Origin: a virus
Strand: one strand, 5' to 3'
Virus record (IMG/VR): IMGVR_UViG_3300047564_001006
Location: 1 to 43,926 of that record
Length of the DNA stretch: 43,926 nucleotides
Below the pieces are notes generated by a model. That model searched no databases. It was not told where the DNA came from and worked only from the letters and a program-made list of their open reading frames with translations. Below, piece after piece: positions 13,388-23,000 of the stretch. Numbering within the stretch: position 1 is the first letter of the stretch; the number at the start of each line of letters is the position of its first letter. Both the position numbers and the translations under genes were made by a program.

Positions 13388-14862
13388 TGGACTATAAAGG
13401 AATGAACATTGTAGACCGCATCCCTGCGTACTGCAACCGAATGATGCTTGAGCAATGCAAAGTCTTGTATAAGATTGTGACTCAAACTAAAGAGGTTAAG
13501 GTACGCAGTGGTCGGAACTACATAACAAACCACGTCCCCAAATACCCAACTCAACCCGAGGTGGTTGAGAAATTAAAAAACAGTATCACGTACTATCAAA
13601 ATTTACATAATCACGAAATGAATAATCAAATCGAATTAAGGGACTATCAAAAGAACATAGTCTCACGGGCAACAGAAATCATCGGGGAACACGGGTTCGT
13701 GTACCTTGCGATGGAAGTCAGAACAGGGAAGACTCTGACAAGCCTCAGCATCTGTGACAACCTTCCAAACGTGGAGCACGTATTGTTCCTGACCAAGAAG
13801 AAGGCAATTGATTCTATCACTGCCGACTCAGATAAACTATGCCCATCCTACGTTCTATTCGTTATGAACTACGAGAGCATCCATAAACTACCCAAAGTAA
13901 AGTGGGATGTAATCGTATGCGATGAGGCTCATAGTATGGGTGCGTTCCCAAAGCCAAGCCTCCGGGCTATGCAGGTGAGAGACCTTATCAGAGAGAACGG
14001 GAGCAGGGTAATCCTTCTATCAGGTACACCAACGCCTGAGTCTTACTCTCAGATGTATCATCAAATCTGTGGCATACCAAACAATCCGTTTAAGAAGTAT
14101 TCAAACTTTTACAGGTTTGCCGATGACTATGTCAAGAAGAGTCAGAAGAAAATAAACGGTGTATTGATAAACGACTACTCTCACGGATACCCTACCATCC
14201 TCGATGCAATGGTCCCCTATACCATCAGGTGGTCGCAGCAGGAATCAGGCTTCGTGGTAAAGACTACAGAGGAAATACTCCGGGTCCAACTTGAGGACAA
14301 GACACTTGGCATAATCAAGAAACTTCAGAAGGACTTGGTAATTGAAGGAAAGGGAGAGACCATATTGGCAGACACCCCGGTAAAACTTATGAGCAAACTT
14401 CACCAACTGTACAGTGGCACGGTAAAGTTTGAGAGTGGTAACTCAATGGTGCTCGACCTGAGCAAGGCTAAGTTCATAAAGGAAAGGTTCAAGTATCAGA
14501 AGATTGGAATCTTCTACAAGTTCAAGGAAGAACTGAACGCATTGCAGCAGGTATTTGGAGACGAACTGACCACCGAACTCAGTGTCTTTGAAGACACCAA
14601 CAAGCACATAGCCCTTCAGATTGTATCAGGACGTGAAGGCATATCATTGAAGAAGGCTGACTGCCTTGTCTACTACAACATCGACTTCAGTGCGACAAGT
14701 TATTGGCAGAGCCGGGACCGGATGACGACCAAGGACAGGCTTGAGAATAAAATATATTGGGTGTTCGCACACGGTGGAATAGAGGACCTTATCTACAAAG
14801 CAGTGTCGAAAAAAAAGGACTACACTGTATCACATTTTAAAAGAGATTTGTTAATATTGTAG
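13384..14862 (+). CDS. SF2 helicase / SNF2-like ATPase
   Basis: A 492-residue DNA-dependent ATPase. After a ~95-residue N-terminal part come the Q-like motif E-L-R-D-Y-Q-K (about 81-87), Walker A M-E-V-R-T-G-K-T (110-117), D-E-A-H (180-183), L-S-G-T-P-T-P-E-S (motif III), and in the second RecA-like domain S-G-R-E-G-I-S-L (motif V) and Q-S-R-D-R-M (motif VI). It probably remodels or unwinds DNA during phage replication or recombination. It overlaps the primase-helicase stop by 4 nt. Palindrome copy 7 lies within it (S-V-F-E-D-T). Confidence 0.88.
   Translation: MMDYKGMNIVDRIPAYCNRMMLEQCKVLYKIVTQTKEVKVRSGRNYITNHVPKYPTQPEVVEKLKNSITYYQNLHNHEMNNQIELRDYQKNIVSRATEIIGEHGFVYLAMEVRTGKTLTSLSICDNLPNVEHVLFLTKKKAIDSITADSDKLCPSYVLFVMNYESIHKLPKVKWDVIVCDEAHSMGAFPKPSLRAMQVRDLIRENGSRVILLSGTPTPESYSQMYHQICGIPNNPFKKYSNFYRFADDYVKKSQKKINGVLINDYSHGYPTILDAMVPYTIRWSQQESGFVVKTTEEILRVQLEDKTLGIIKKLQKDLVIEGKGETILADTPVKLMSKLHQLYSGTVKFESGNSMVLDLSKAKFIKERFKYQKIGIFYKFKEELNALQQVFGDELTTELSVFEDTNKHIALQIVSGREGISLKKADCLVYYNIDFSATSYWQSRDRMTTKDRLENKIYWVFAHGGIEDLIYKAVSKKKDYTVSHFKRDLLIL
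14582..14597 (+). repeat. Palindrome copy 7 (inside the SF2 helicase)
   Basis: GTGTCTTTGAAGACAC read in frame as V-F-E-D-T, between helicase motifs where the residues look unconstrained. A/C flanks do not extend the stem. Confidence 0.85.
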
Positions 14863-14879
14863 TGAGTTTTCCACACGAT

Positions 14880-15119
14880 ATGACAGAGCAGCAAATACAG
14901 TCCAAGAAAATCAAAGAACTCGAAGAGCAGGGGTACTACGTAATCAAGTTGACGAAGACCAACAAGAACGGTATCCCGGATTTGATAGCCATCCCCCAAG
15001 GGTCTGACGTTCTATTCATAGAAGTAAAGACACAGAAGGGTAGGCTATCTGCTCTTCAGAAATACAGAATCAAAGAATTAGAAAACTATGGGATTAAGGT
15101 TGATATTCATAGAGGGTGA
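14880..15119 (+). CDS. VRR-NUC nuclease
   Basis: A 79-residue single-domain nuclease of the VRR-NUC type. N-G-I-P-D-L-I-A-I supplies the catalytic Asp and V-L-F-I-E-V-K-T-Q-K-G-R-L-S-A-L-Q the E-x-K pair plus the family's conserved helix start. In phages these lie beside SF2/SNF2 helicases, exactly as here, and are predicted Holliday-junction or flap nucleases. The frame also opens at GTG 14862, overlapping the helicase stop; I prefer ATG 14880 because neighbouring genes use ATG. Confidence 0.85.
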   Translation: MTEQQIQSKKIKELEEQGYYVIKLTKTNKNGIPDLIAIPQGSDVLFIEVKTQKGRLSALQKYRIKELENYGIKVDIHRG

Positions 15120-15453
15120 TGACGCTAAGTTTGTTATGGATGAATGGTTCAATCGAAAGATTGCTAATCTTCCTGATGAACTTGCGGACAACATAATGTC
15201 TGTGATATTAAGAAACATAGACGACCTGCCAACCAAAGAGGGATACTCTCAGGAGATTTGCGGGGTAGTGAAATCAGAGACTCCCAATTTTTTCAAACTT
15301 GAATTTCTGCACGAAGATGGTTACACTCCAATCTTACTTGACATAGAAGAGATTGGGTTGGAGGAATACTTGGACGCAATCAATCAAAAGAAGTATTTAA
15401 AAAATGAAGGAAGAAAAATTATTAAAAGCGAGAGAACTCAGGAAGGTAGTTGA
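15088..15453 (+). CDS. Unrecognised replication-block protein, 121 aa
   Basis: Soluble protein with no recognised family, overlapping the nuclease gene by 32 nt and the next gene by 50 nt. The core reads E-W-F-N-R-K-I-A-N-L-P-D-E-L-A-D-N-I then beta segments (FFKLEFLHEDGYTPILLDI). The start is uncertain: ATG 15088 lies inside the previous gene and ATG 15136 (MDEWFNRKI) is a possible shorter start. The basic C-terminal tail is probably just the overlap region. Confidence 0.65.
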   Translation: MGLRLIFIEGDDAKFVMDEWFNRKIANLPDELADNIMSVILRNIDDLPTKEGYSQEICGVVKSETPNFFKLEFLHEDGYTPILLDIEEIGLEEYLDAINQKKYLKNEGRKIIKSERTQEGS

Positions 15454-15943
15454 AGAAGTGTTTGGCTTAGATATAATGCTCAAGAATCGTAGCCGTCAAA
15501 GAGTTGATGCACGAATCGTATATGCTAAAATTCTGAGAGAACACGGATACACCTTCCCTCAAATTGGGAGCCTATTGGTTAAGGACCATAGCACAATCAT
15601 TCACTATTGCTCAATGTTTGACGAAGCAATAGACTTCATACCTGAACTGAAAAAGAAGTACAGATTGTGCAGAGATATGTTCCGTGGTGAAGCATCTGCT
15701 GAACACCTTTATACCAAGGACGAACTAATTAATGAACTAATAAAGACAAAGCAAGAACTTTCCTTGCTACATTTGAAATACGAAGAGTTGAAAAACTACA
15801 AACACCAACGTGATATGGAGGAACAAAAATGGGGTGGCATATACAAACTGATTCGTGAGCGTACACCAAGAGATATGGAGGATGTAGTTGAGCGTAGGAT
15901 AAACGCTATGTTCAATACAAGTTATGACTACCAAGAAACATAA
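15404..15943 (+). CDS. DnaA domain IV-like replication initiator protein
   Basis: Residues 8-80 match the C-terminal DNA-binding domain of DnaA. A helix with V-E-E-V-F-G-L-D is followed by N-R-S-R-Q-R-V-D-A-R-I-V-Y-A (28-41), then I-G-S-L-L-V-K-D-H-S-T-I-I-H (54-67). K-D-H-S-T-I-I-H is the DnaA signature helix that reads the DnaA box. There is no AAA+ ATPase domain. Residues ~100-140 form a charged coiled coil, likely for dimerisation, with a further C-terminal helix pair. It could bind the TTATCGACA-type repeats near 10.9 kb and load the phage helicase, or act as a regulator. It overlaps both neighbours. Confidence 0.8.
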   Translation: MKEEKLLKARELRKVVEEVFGLDIMLKNRSRQRVDARIVYAKILREHGYTFPQIGSLLVKDHSTIIHYCSMFDEAIDFIPELKKKYRLCRDMFRGEASAEHLYTKDELINELIKTKQELSLLHLKYEELKNYKHQRDMEEQKWGGIYKLIRERTPRDMEDVVERRINAMFNTSYDYQET

Positions 15944-16175
15944 CCCAAACCAATTGACTTTGAATTTCGAAATAAACGAAACGAAATCAGATGTCAGGGC
16001 ACGAGAAGTAAAACGTGCACGGGAAATCCTCGTCTATATAAACCGAGTCCACCAATGCCTCAATGATGTATACGAACACCTTGTCGACAGGGAATATCAG
16101 GACTTCCAAGATGAGGTAGAGGCAGCAATTGAATACCTTGAATATCTAAGAGATAATGGAGACAAAAAGTTTTGA
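15924..16175 (+). CDS. Unrecognised helical protein, 83 aa
   Basis: Small, charged, mostly helical protein overlapping the DnaA-like gene by 20 nt and the next gene by 20 nt, in one translationally coupled string. The N-terminus N-P-N-Q-L-T-L-N-F resembles the short beta-clamp-binding motifs (Q-L-x-L-F) of replication proteins, so it could contact the host sliding clamp; this is a guess from a short motif. No family assigned. Confidence 0.7.
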   Translation: MTTKKHNPNQLTLNFEINETKSDVRAREVKRAREILVYINRVHQCLNDVYEHLVDREYQDFQDEVEAAIEYLEYLRDNGDKKF

Positions 16176-16578
16176 AACCGAACAGGACCTAATCCGAGAG
16201 AGAAAAGCCGTTGAAAGGTTTGTATCAATATTCAAAGGTGGGTTTGAGAAACTTAGCCCGGATGATATTGACTATAAGATATTCGATAAGAAGGGGACCT
16301 TGATAGCATACGTTGAAGTCAAGGGCAGACTCAAGAACATTAGCAGAGCATACCCTCTACCGATATCAATATTCAAGGTCACAAAACTTTGGGCAAAGAG
16401 ATTAAACCCCACGGTTATATGGGCTTGTGATGATGGCATCATCTATGGGAAACTGAAAGAACTACACGGAACGGTATGCGTTGGAGGTAGAAAGCCAAGA
16501 GATGGCTCACCATATGACATAGAGTTGATGGTGTACTACGACAAGCAGAAGGCACTGAAGTATATCAGATATGCGTGA
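16156..16578 (+). CDS. Putative PD-(D/E)XK nuclease-like protein, 140 aa
   Basis: Last gene of the early block. D-I-D-Y-K-I-F-D-K-K-G-T-L-I-A-Y-V-E-V-K-G-R (about 37-58) gives the strand-D / strand-E-x-K pattern of small restriction-like nucleases. The rest is mixed alpha/beta with W-A-C-D-D-G-I-I-Y-G-K. It may be a second recombination or repair nuclease beside the VRR-NUC gene. Its stop codon lies inside the convergent terminator hairpin. Confidence 0.65.
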   Translation: METKSFETEQDLIRERKAVERFVSIFKGGFEKLSPDDIDYKIFDKKGTLIAYVEVKGRLKNISRAYPLPISIFKVTKLWAKRLNPTVIWACDDGIIYGKLKELHGTVCVGGRKPRDGSPYDIELMVYYDKQKALKYIRYA

Positions 16579-16610
16579 GTGTCCTTGAAGACACTCACTA
16601 TTCTTTTTCA
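16575..16610 (+). terminator. Convergent terminator built on palindrome copy 8
   Basis: GTGAGTGTC (16575-16583), loop CTTGAA, GACACTCAC (16590-16598): a perfect 9-bp stem containing GTGTCCTTGAAGACAC (16579-16594). On the + strand TATTCTTTTTC follows, a passable U-tract. The stem overlaps the + gene's TGA (16576-16578) and meets the - gene's TAG (16598-16600), so one hairpin lies exactly where early and late transcription converge. Confidence 0.8.
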
Positions 16611-17068
16611 CTCCACACAGTACCACCCTTCTTTTTACCACCACCCCATATGGTTCCACCTTTTTGTTCTTCTTTGTTCCATACAGATTCTCCCTCTTCA
16701 CCTTTCTTTTTCTTCTTCTCTTTGCTCCACACTGTACCTCCTGTGCCCCCTTGGTAACCATACATCAGGTCTTTCTCACGTTGAAGTTCTTCTCGTTCTA
16801 ATCTTTCTTCTTCACGTCTTGCTTCCTCGAAATCATAGAGACTTCCTCCCGGACCATAAAGGTCATCGTACATATCAGGGAAGTATCGCTTCATATCCTC
16901 CTTGCTCATAGGTCTTTCAGCAGGAGTTTTTGCTTCTTCTTGAGTTGGTCTGTATGACTTGCTGATACCAAGCATATCGTATACTGCATTCTCATCAAAG
17001 CCATCCTGAACTCCGTTGTATACTCCAATGAAAGGGTCTACCTGAGTCTTCCTCTTCCATCCCCTTCT
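16598..17068 (-). CDS. C-terminal end of the giant virion protein in a shifted frame
   Basis: Open frame of about 156 residues, in-frame with an internal Met at 16975 but clearly continuing upstream of it. Its first codons after 17060 read K-T-Q-V-D-P-F-I-G-V-Y-N-G-V-Q-D-G-F-D, which looks like real protein joined to the giant protein's R-K-M-K-K-G. The last 55 residues carry four GGTVW-like repeats (GGTVW, GESVW, GGTIW, GGTVW) separated by Lys/Glu-rich spacers. Skipping one base at the G4 run 17061-17064 fuses it to the upstream frame, giving about 3,576 residues in total. See the finding for causes. Confidence 0.65.
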   Translation of the reverse strand, partial: RRGWKRKTQVDPFIGVYNGVQDGFDENAVYDMLGISKSYRPTQEEAKTPAERPMSKEDMKRYFPDMYDDLYGPGGSLYDFEEARREEERLEREELQREKDLMYGYQGGTGGTVWSKEKKKKKGEEGESVWNKEEQKGGTIWGGGKKKGGTVWSEKE

Positions 17069-20000
17069 TCATCTTTCTAAATACCTGCATATATGGGTTC
17101 ACCACATTGTCAGCACCACGTTTGGTCTTGTCTCCCTCAATGTATGCCAAAGTCGTCTCAACCGCAGCCCCAATCAGTGGGATAGATTCAATCAGGTTAA
17201 GACCCAACATAGCCTTACCCATCTGCTTTAGAACCTCCTCACGGTCATCGTCCTCTCCCTTTATCAGTTTGGCAATGTTTGCAGTACCAACGAACAATGC
17301 GTTGGCTACACCAAGGTTTATCACAAAACCACGGATATCACGGGTGCTTGGCATTTGTCCGTTCTTCAATGCACGAAACATATTTGTCTGTGCCTGAAGA
17401 ACTTTGTTTATCTGCAAGAACGTAGTGCTACCAAACATTGTGAAGGCACGAGCCAACTCGCTACTGTTCTGCTGCAATGATATCTTCTCAGTGCCACGTC
17501 TTGTTTGCTGAGTGGCGTTGTAGTTGTTGAATGCTTCCAAAGCCTCAGCCTGAGTCATACCGTTGGCAATGTCCCGGTTGTAGTTAATCATATACCCCAT
17601 CACACCAAGGATATCACCAAGCACAGTCGGTCCTGCTCCTCCTGTTTTGAATGCCCGGACTGCACGTGCCCATATATCTGTACGCTTATCTATGGATGAG
17701 AATACATTGGAACCGGACTCAAGACCATACACATCACCCTCGATACCTTTCAGCAAACGGTCTCTTACATTGGCAGACATACCATATGCCTTACGTATTT
17801 GAGATGGCATAGTCGCCATAACCTTTGCACCGTCAACCATAAACATCATCAGGTCAACAGGACCTTTGATTAACCCGGGAACCTTTGAGCCCGGAGGGAA
17901 ATAACTGTAGTCCTCAAATGCATTGATAAACGAGGTAGCCTGTTTGATTATCTGAACCGCTTTGAACGCAAGGGCAAACCCGGTGAACTTGGTCATCAAC
18001 TTTCCAAGAGCCGTCTGCTCTTCTTTCTGACCTGCGTTTGGAGTGATGGCAAAGTTTACTGAACGCTTTACCACGGTCTTCAATCCTGACTCCTCAAGTA
18101 GCACATTGAATGCAGGACTTTGGAAGATTGCGTTGAGGTCTTTGACACCCTCTGCATAAGCCTTATACTTCTCCATCGTTACGAAGTGGCTCTCAACCAC
18201 ATCAGAGAAGTCGTAGTTCAACTCAATAAGACCCGCTACATCGGTACGTTCCTTCAATGCCGGGGCAGTCTCTGCGTTAAAGATTCCATTGAAGTCACCA
18301 TCCTCCAACAGTTTAGAACTCACCTTCTGAGACTGAGTAATCGTTGGAAAGTAGTTAGGTATGTACCCAAGATTCACATCGTTTACGTGAGAGTAAACAT
18401 TGTTTACAGATTCGTAGTAGTCATTGCTGAAGTAGTCAACCAACTTGTTGGCAAACTCAATAGGCTCGAGACCCACGATATCTTTAATCTTGTCTATCTG
18501 AGCAGCATCCCATCCCATTTGCACCAACTTCTGACGCTGCACATCATTGAGCGACAGTGCGTATATGCGGAGAAGTTTGTCTGCATTGTATACCTGCGTT
18601 CTGCCATTGATAGTAAACTCGTGGATACCTGTTTGCAGCATATTGCGTATCTGCTTGTACCCCTTTGTAATACCCGGGATACTGTTTGCCATTGCATCCA
18701 AGTTCGCCATCTCTGAGAAGTATCCAACCTTAGCCTTCTCATCCATTCTATTCAGAGGCTTGTATACATTGTCTGTAAAGAATGTCAACCCCTTTGCCGT
18801 GTTGTCAAACAGGTTCATAAAAGAACCCAAGTGAAGCAGACGCTTACGTGCAAAATCCTTTATGCCTGTGATGGTAGTGTAATCCCAACGGGAAACCAAC
18901 TGCTTAAAACCTGACCATATCTTCCCCTGTTGGAACGCTCTGCGTATAGCAGCACGGTCCTGAACAAGTTCGTTACGGCTCTTCGGTCTTACAACTGTCT
19001 CAATCTTTGATACCTTAAAAATATTTGTAGTGCCATCTAAGTAAAATCTGAAATTAGATTGACCATCTGTAAAACTTATAAACTCTCCATTAGGGTCTAT
19101 AAAGTCTACAGTTACTTCTCCCTTATAGTTGTACTGCCCTGAAGTATCCTCAATTACTACTTTATCTCCAACCTGCAATGCACCAACCTCACTGTCAGAT
19201 AATGTTTTTTCAACCTCTTCCGATACGAACAAATCCGGATGTAACTCAGCAACCTGTGCATTAGCCTGTTCCCTCATTGCTGCCATACGCATAGCACGAA
19301 CCTCTCTCCGGGTCTTGAGTTTCATTATGGATTCAGCACGGGCATCTTCAAGTTCCTCAAGTAATTGCTGAACATCCTCCAACTCCATATTCATCAGGTC
19401 GCCAAAGGTGTCATACGCATATGCCTTATTGAGGAGAGCCTGTTCCTGTACAGTAAGTTTCTCTCCACGGTTCTGCTTATCAATAGCCTCGCTGATAGAA
19501 CCATCCGCATCAGCCTGTGCCAATTCATTTGCTAAGTTCACGATGAACTGAGTGTCATCGCTGACAATCGCTCTCAGGATTGGCTTAACCTCAGCAAAGA
19601 AAGCCTGTCCCTCAGGGTCAAGACCACGACTCCTACGCTTCCCGGTAGTGGTCATTGCAGCCTTTGCCTTCTTGTTGACCAACTCAATCATCTGCTTTAT
19701 CACAGACTTCTTCATCTTTGCTCTCTGCTGCTCAACAATCTTCATCACCTTCTCGGTGTCTGCAAGGATGCTGCTCTCAGTAGCGTTTGATATGATTGAA
19801 ATCAGTTTGTTAATCTGAGCCTGAGAATACATATCAGACTTAGGCAGGACAGAACGGATGAGGTTCTTCACTGCAATCTTAGCCTGTTGCAATTCTTTCG
19901 CACCAATCTTACGCTGACGCAGGTTGTTTCTGATAGCACTTATCTGACGGGTAACATTGGTGTTCGCCTGTGTTCCGATAGTCCTGTCAAAGGCACTAAT

Positions 20001-23000
20001 CAATTCCATCTGAACAGTATCAGACTGTGCTTGGAAGATAGGATTAGCCTTCAGTAACTCAATAGCCTTCTCACGAATCTCTCCCCACGTCTTGGTCTGC
20101 TCTCTCCGGATGCCACCACGTGGACCCATATGGGCAAACCTCTGTAGTTCAGCACGTACCTCTGTAAATAACTGATACCCTTTTTGCACACCCCCCTCTA
20201 TGTTTGCGAACTCACGTGGCAAATCTGTTGTAATATCAACCTGAACTACGAGTGCATTGTTGATGTCACTCGCACGGAAGCCACGGTTTAGCAGCACTTG
20301 TTTGATGGCAGCGTCAGAGAATCCATTGGCACGTGCCTGTTGGATGATTGACTGCATAGACTGCGTGTTGCTGAACATAGCCTCAGGATTCTTCAGTTGC
20401 TTCTTCTGAACCTCTGTAAGTTTTATCTCCTTGCCACTGAAGATATCTGCCAAAGCAGTACCTATGAATTGGTCAAGTGTAAGATTCTGAATCTCCTCTT
20501 CAGTGAGGTCCTTCGACATCTTGAAAGACTCCTTGATGAATCTCCACATACCAAGCAACCACTCCTTGAATTTAGATTTGATTGCTGCATTCACCATCAC
20601 TTCACCCTTGTTGCCAATCAAGATAGCCATCGTCTCATTGATGGCTCTTGCCCGGTCTCCCGGATACTTCTTCATCTGAGCCTCAAATATCTGCTTGACC
20701 TTTTCGTCATTGGCAATACCTTCCTCAACCAACTCTACACCACGGTTATATATCTGCTTCCCTTTCTCTGAGGTTTGCAGATAGTCGGTCCAAACGTGAC
20801 CAAATTCGTGGATGGTTGTATTGAACAGAGCAGACTCACTATTGTGTACGTCAGGGTTTATGTAGATATCTCCATTGACAGTTACGCCATAGATAACTTG
20901 GTCGCCCTTCATATACATCTCGGTCCCAACCTGAGCCATCACATTATCAAATGAAACCTTATCAGTTGATATGGTCACTCCCGGGAATGTTATGTTTAGG
21001 AAGTTTGCAAGTTTAGTTGCATTTGAAATATCACCCTGTGCTACTGCACCAACAAAATCAGTCTGAGTTAATCCATTTTGTACCGCAACCGAAGTGGTCA
21101 ATATAGACTCTACAGAAGATGGTTGGAACTCTTTATCGCCAATATCACTTGTTTCAACTGTCCAAAACTCTTCAGGGAGAATCCCCTGCTTCTGTTCCGC
21201 AAACGATATCTCTTCGTAAACCTTTCCAACAAGAGCCTCTGCCTCCTCAAGTTTGCCCTGCTCTCTAAGATTAGCAGCCTCTTGACGCAGAGCCTCAACT
21301 CTTTCGTTTACTCCCGAGAAGTTTACGTATGAGTTCTGCCCACGGGTCTCTGATGTCATTGCCTGACGTGCCAATTTTGAGTACATACGTGCGTGGACGT
21401 TCCAAGCATTCTCCTCTCCAATAGCACCAAATGAATTGCCCAACTCTGAATGACCAAAGAAATCGTGGACCGCACGGAACATATCGTTTACCAATAAAGG
21501 CTCACCGTTCACATCAAAGAATCCTGATTCACGTAGCAGTACATTTCTATCACGCTGCTCAGGAGTAATCTTATCATCTCCAAATCCGGACTCAGTTGAG
21601 AATATTTTCATACGCTTATTCTCACGCAAATCCTCAATCATCTCACGTGAGTTACCATATGGCTCATTGTTGTTAATCTCAACCACATACCCTGCATCAA
21701 GTATAAACTTGTATTGCTCAAGAGTCTCACGAGCCATAGCCTCATATGCTTTTCTTACATCAGGTGCAGTTGGATTATCTGCCATCGCTACGAAGGCATC
21801 TGAGATTCTTTTTGCTCTTTCTTTGTCGATGCTTCTTGTACCGTAGAACCGAGGACGAGGTCGCCCAAAGGCTGCTTCGTGATATCTATCCGCAATTTCC
21901 GCAGCCTCCGGGAGTGGCTGATTGAAGAGTCGGTTGCCGGGCTTAATAATTTTTTTTCCATCTCTTATAGGTTTTACAAACTTTGATTCTGCTTTTATCA
22001 ATCCTTTCAAAGCAAGATTGTATGCTTCAGGATACGCTTTAACGAGGGCTACAGGTTCGTCCAATATCCCAATTGGTCTACCCGCTAATCCATACTGATA
22101 GTTTGGATGATTGAAGTCTCCATTCGCAGTGTTTAGAATGCTTGGATTCAACACGTCAATACCAACTATAGCAACAATACTTCTGCTCGGTATGTCTGCA
22201 ATGGTTGATTCAGTAATTGTGTTTACCACTTCAGCCAAATTCAAGAGTTCATATCTCTTGCTTTCCTTTATATCCTTTACCTTCTGTGTTGCAGGTATGC
22301 CAATGATAGCACGAGCAACTAATGAATTAGGCGTGGGTTTAGAGGTTTTCTTTTTTTGTCCCGGCAGATTAGGTTTGCCATAACCAATTACATTGATTAG
22401 GTCCTTACGTGCATTAAGGTTTTCTATCTGAGTGAAAATCTCAGGAGCAAGTAGTTGCTCGATAGACTCAAGATTATTGTCTTGAATTAGATTCAAAACA
22501 TTTTGATAACCACTTGCTTGTGTCAAGTAGTTCTTCCTTGTGTTTTCAGTCTTGGCAGTTTCTGCTCTTTTTGTAAGTGATTCAATATCCTTTTTCAACT
22601 GAGACTGAAGAACACTCAATGCTCTTCTCCGGTTAGCCTCAGGGAACTCCAATATATTATCAGCAAGAACCCGGGCAGTAGCCTCGTTAGATAGGATAGA
22701 ACCCTCACCCATCTTTACTACCATCATAGGCACAAGACCATTATACTCCGGATTGTTTTTCCAAAACTCTTCAAATGTTGGCTTGTTAGCCTTATATATT
22801 TTTTTGGCTTTTTGTAAAGCCTGTTGTGCGTTCTTCTCAGAGGTATACGCCCACGCTGAGTTTTCGTTGGTATAGTTGAACCCAATGCCACCAAACAAAC
22901 CGCCAATCGTTCTGCCTGTGTTTTGATTCGTAACCTCTCCTGTAGTAAGTTGGTCGGATATGGTGAACACAACAGGGACCCCGTTGACAATCTGTATGCC

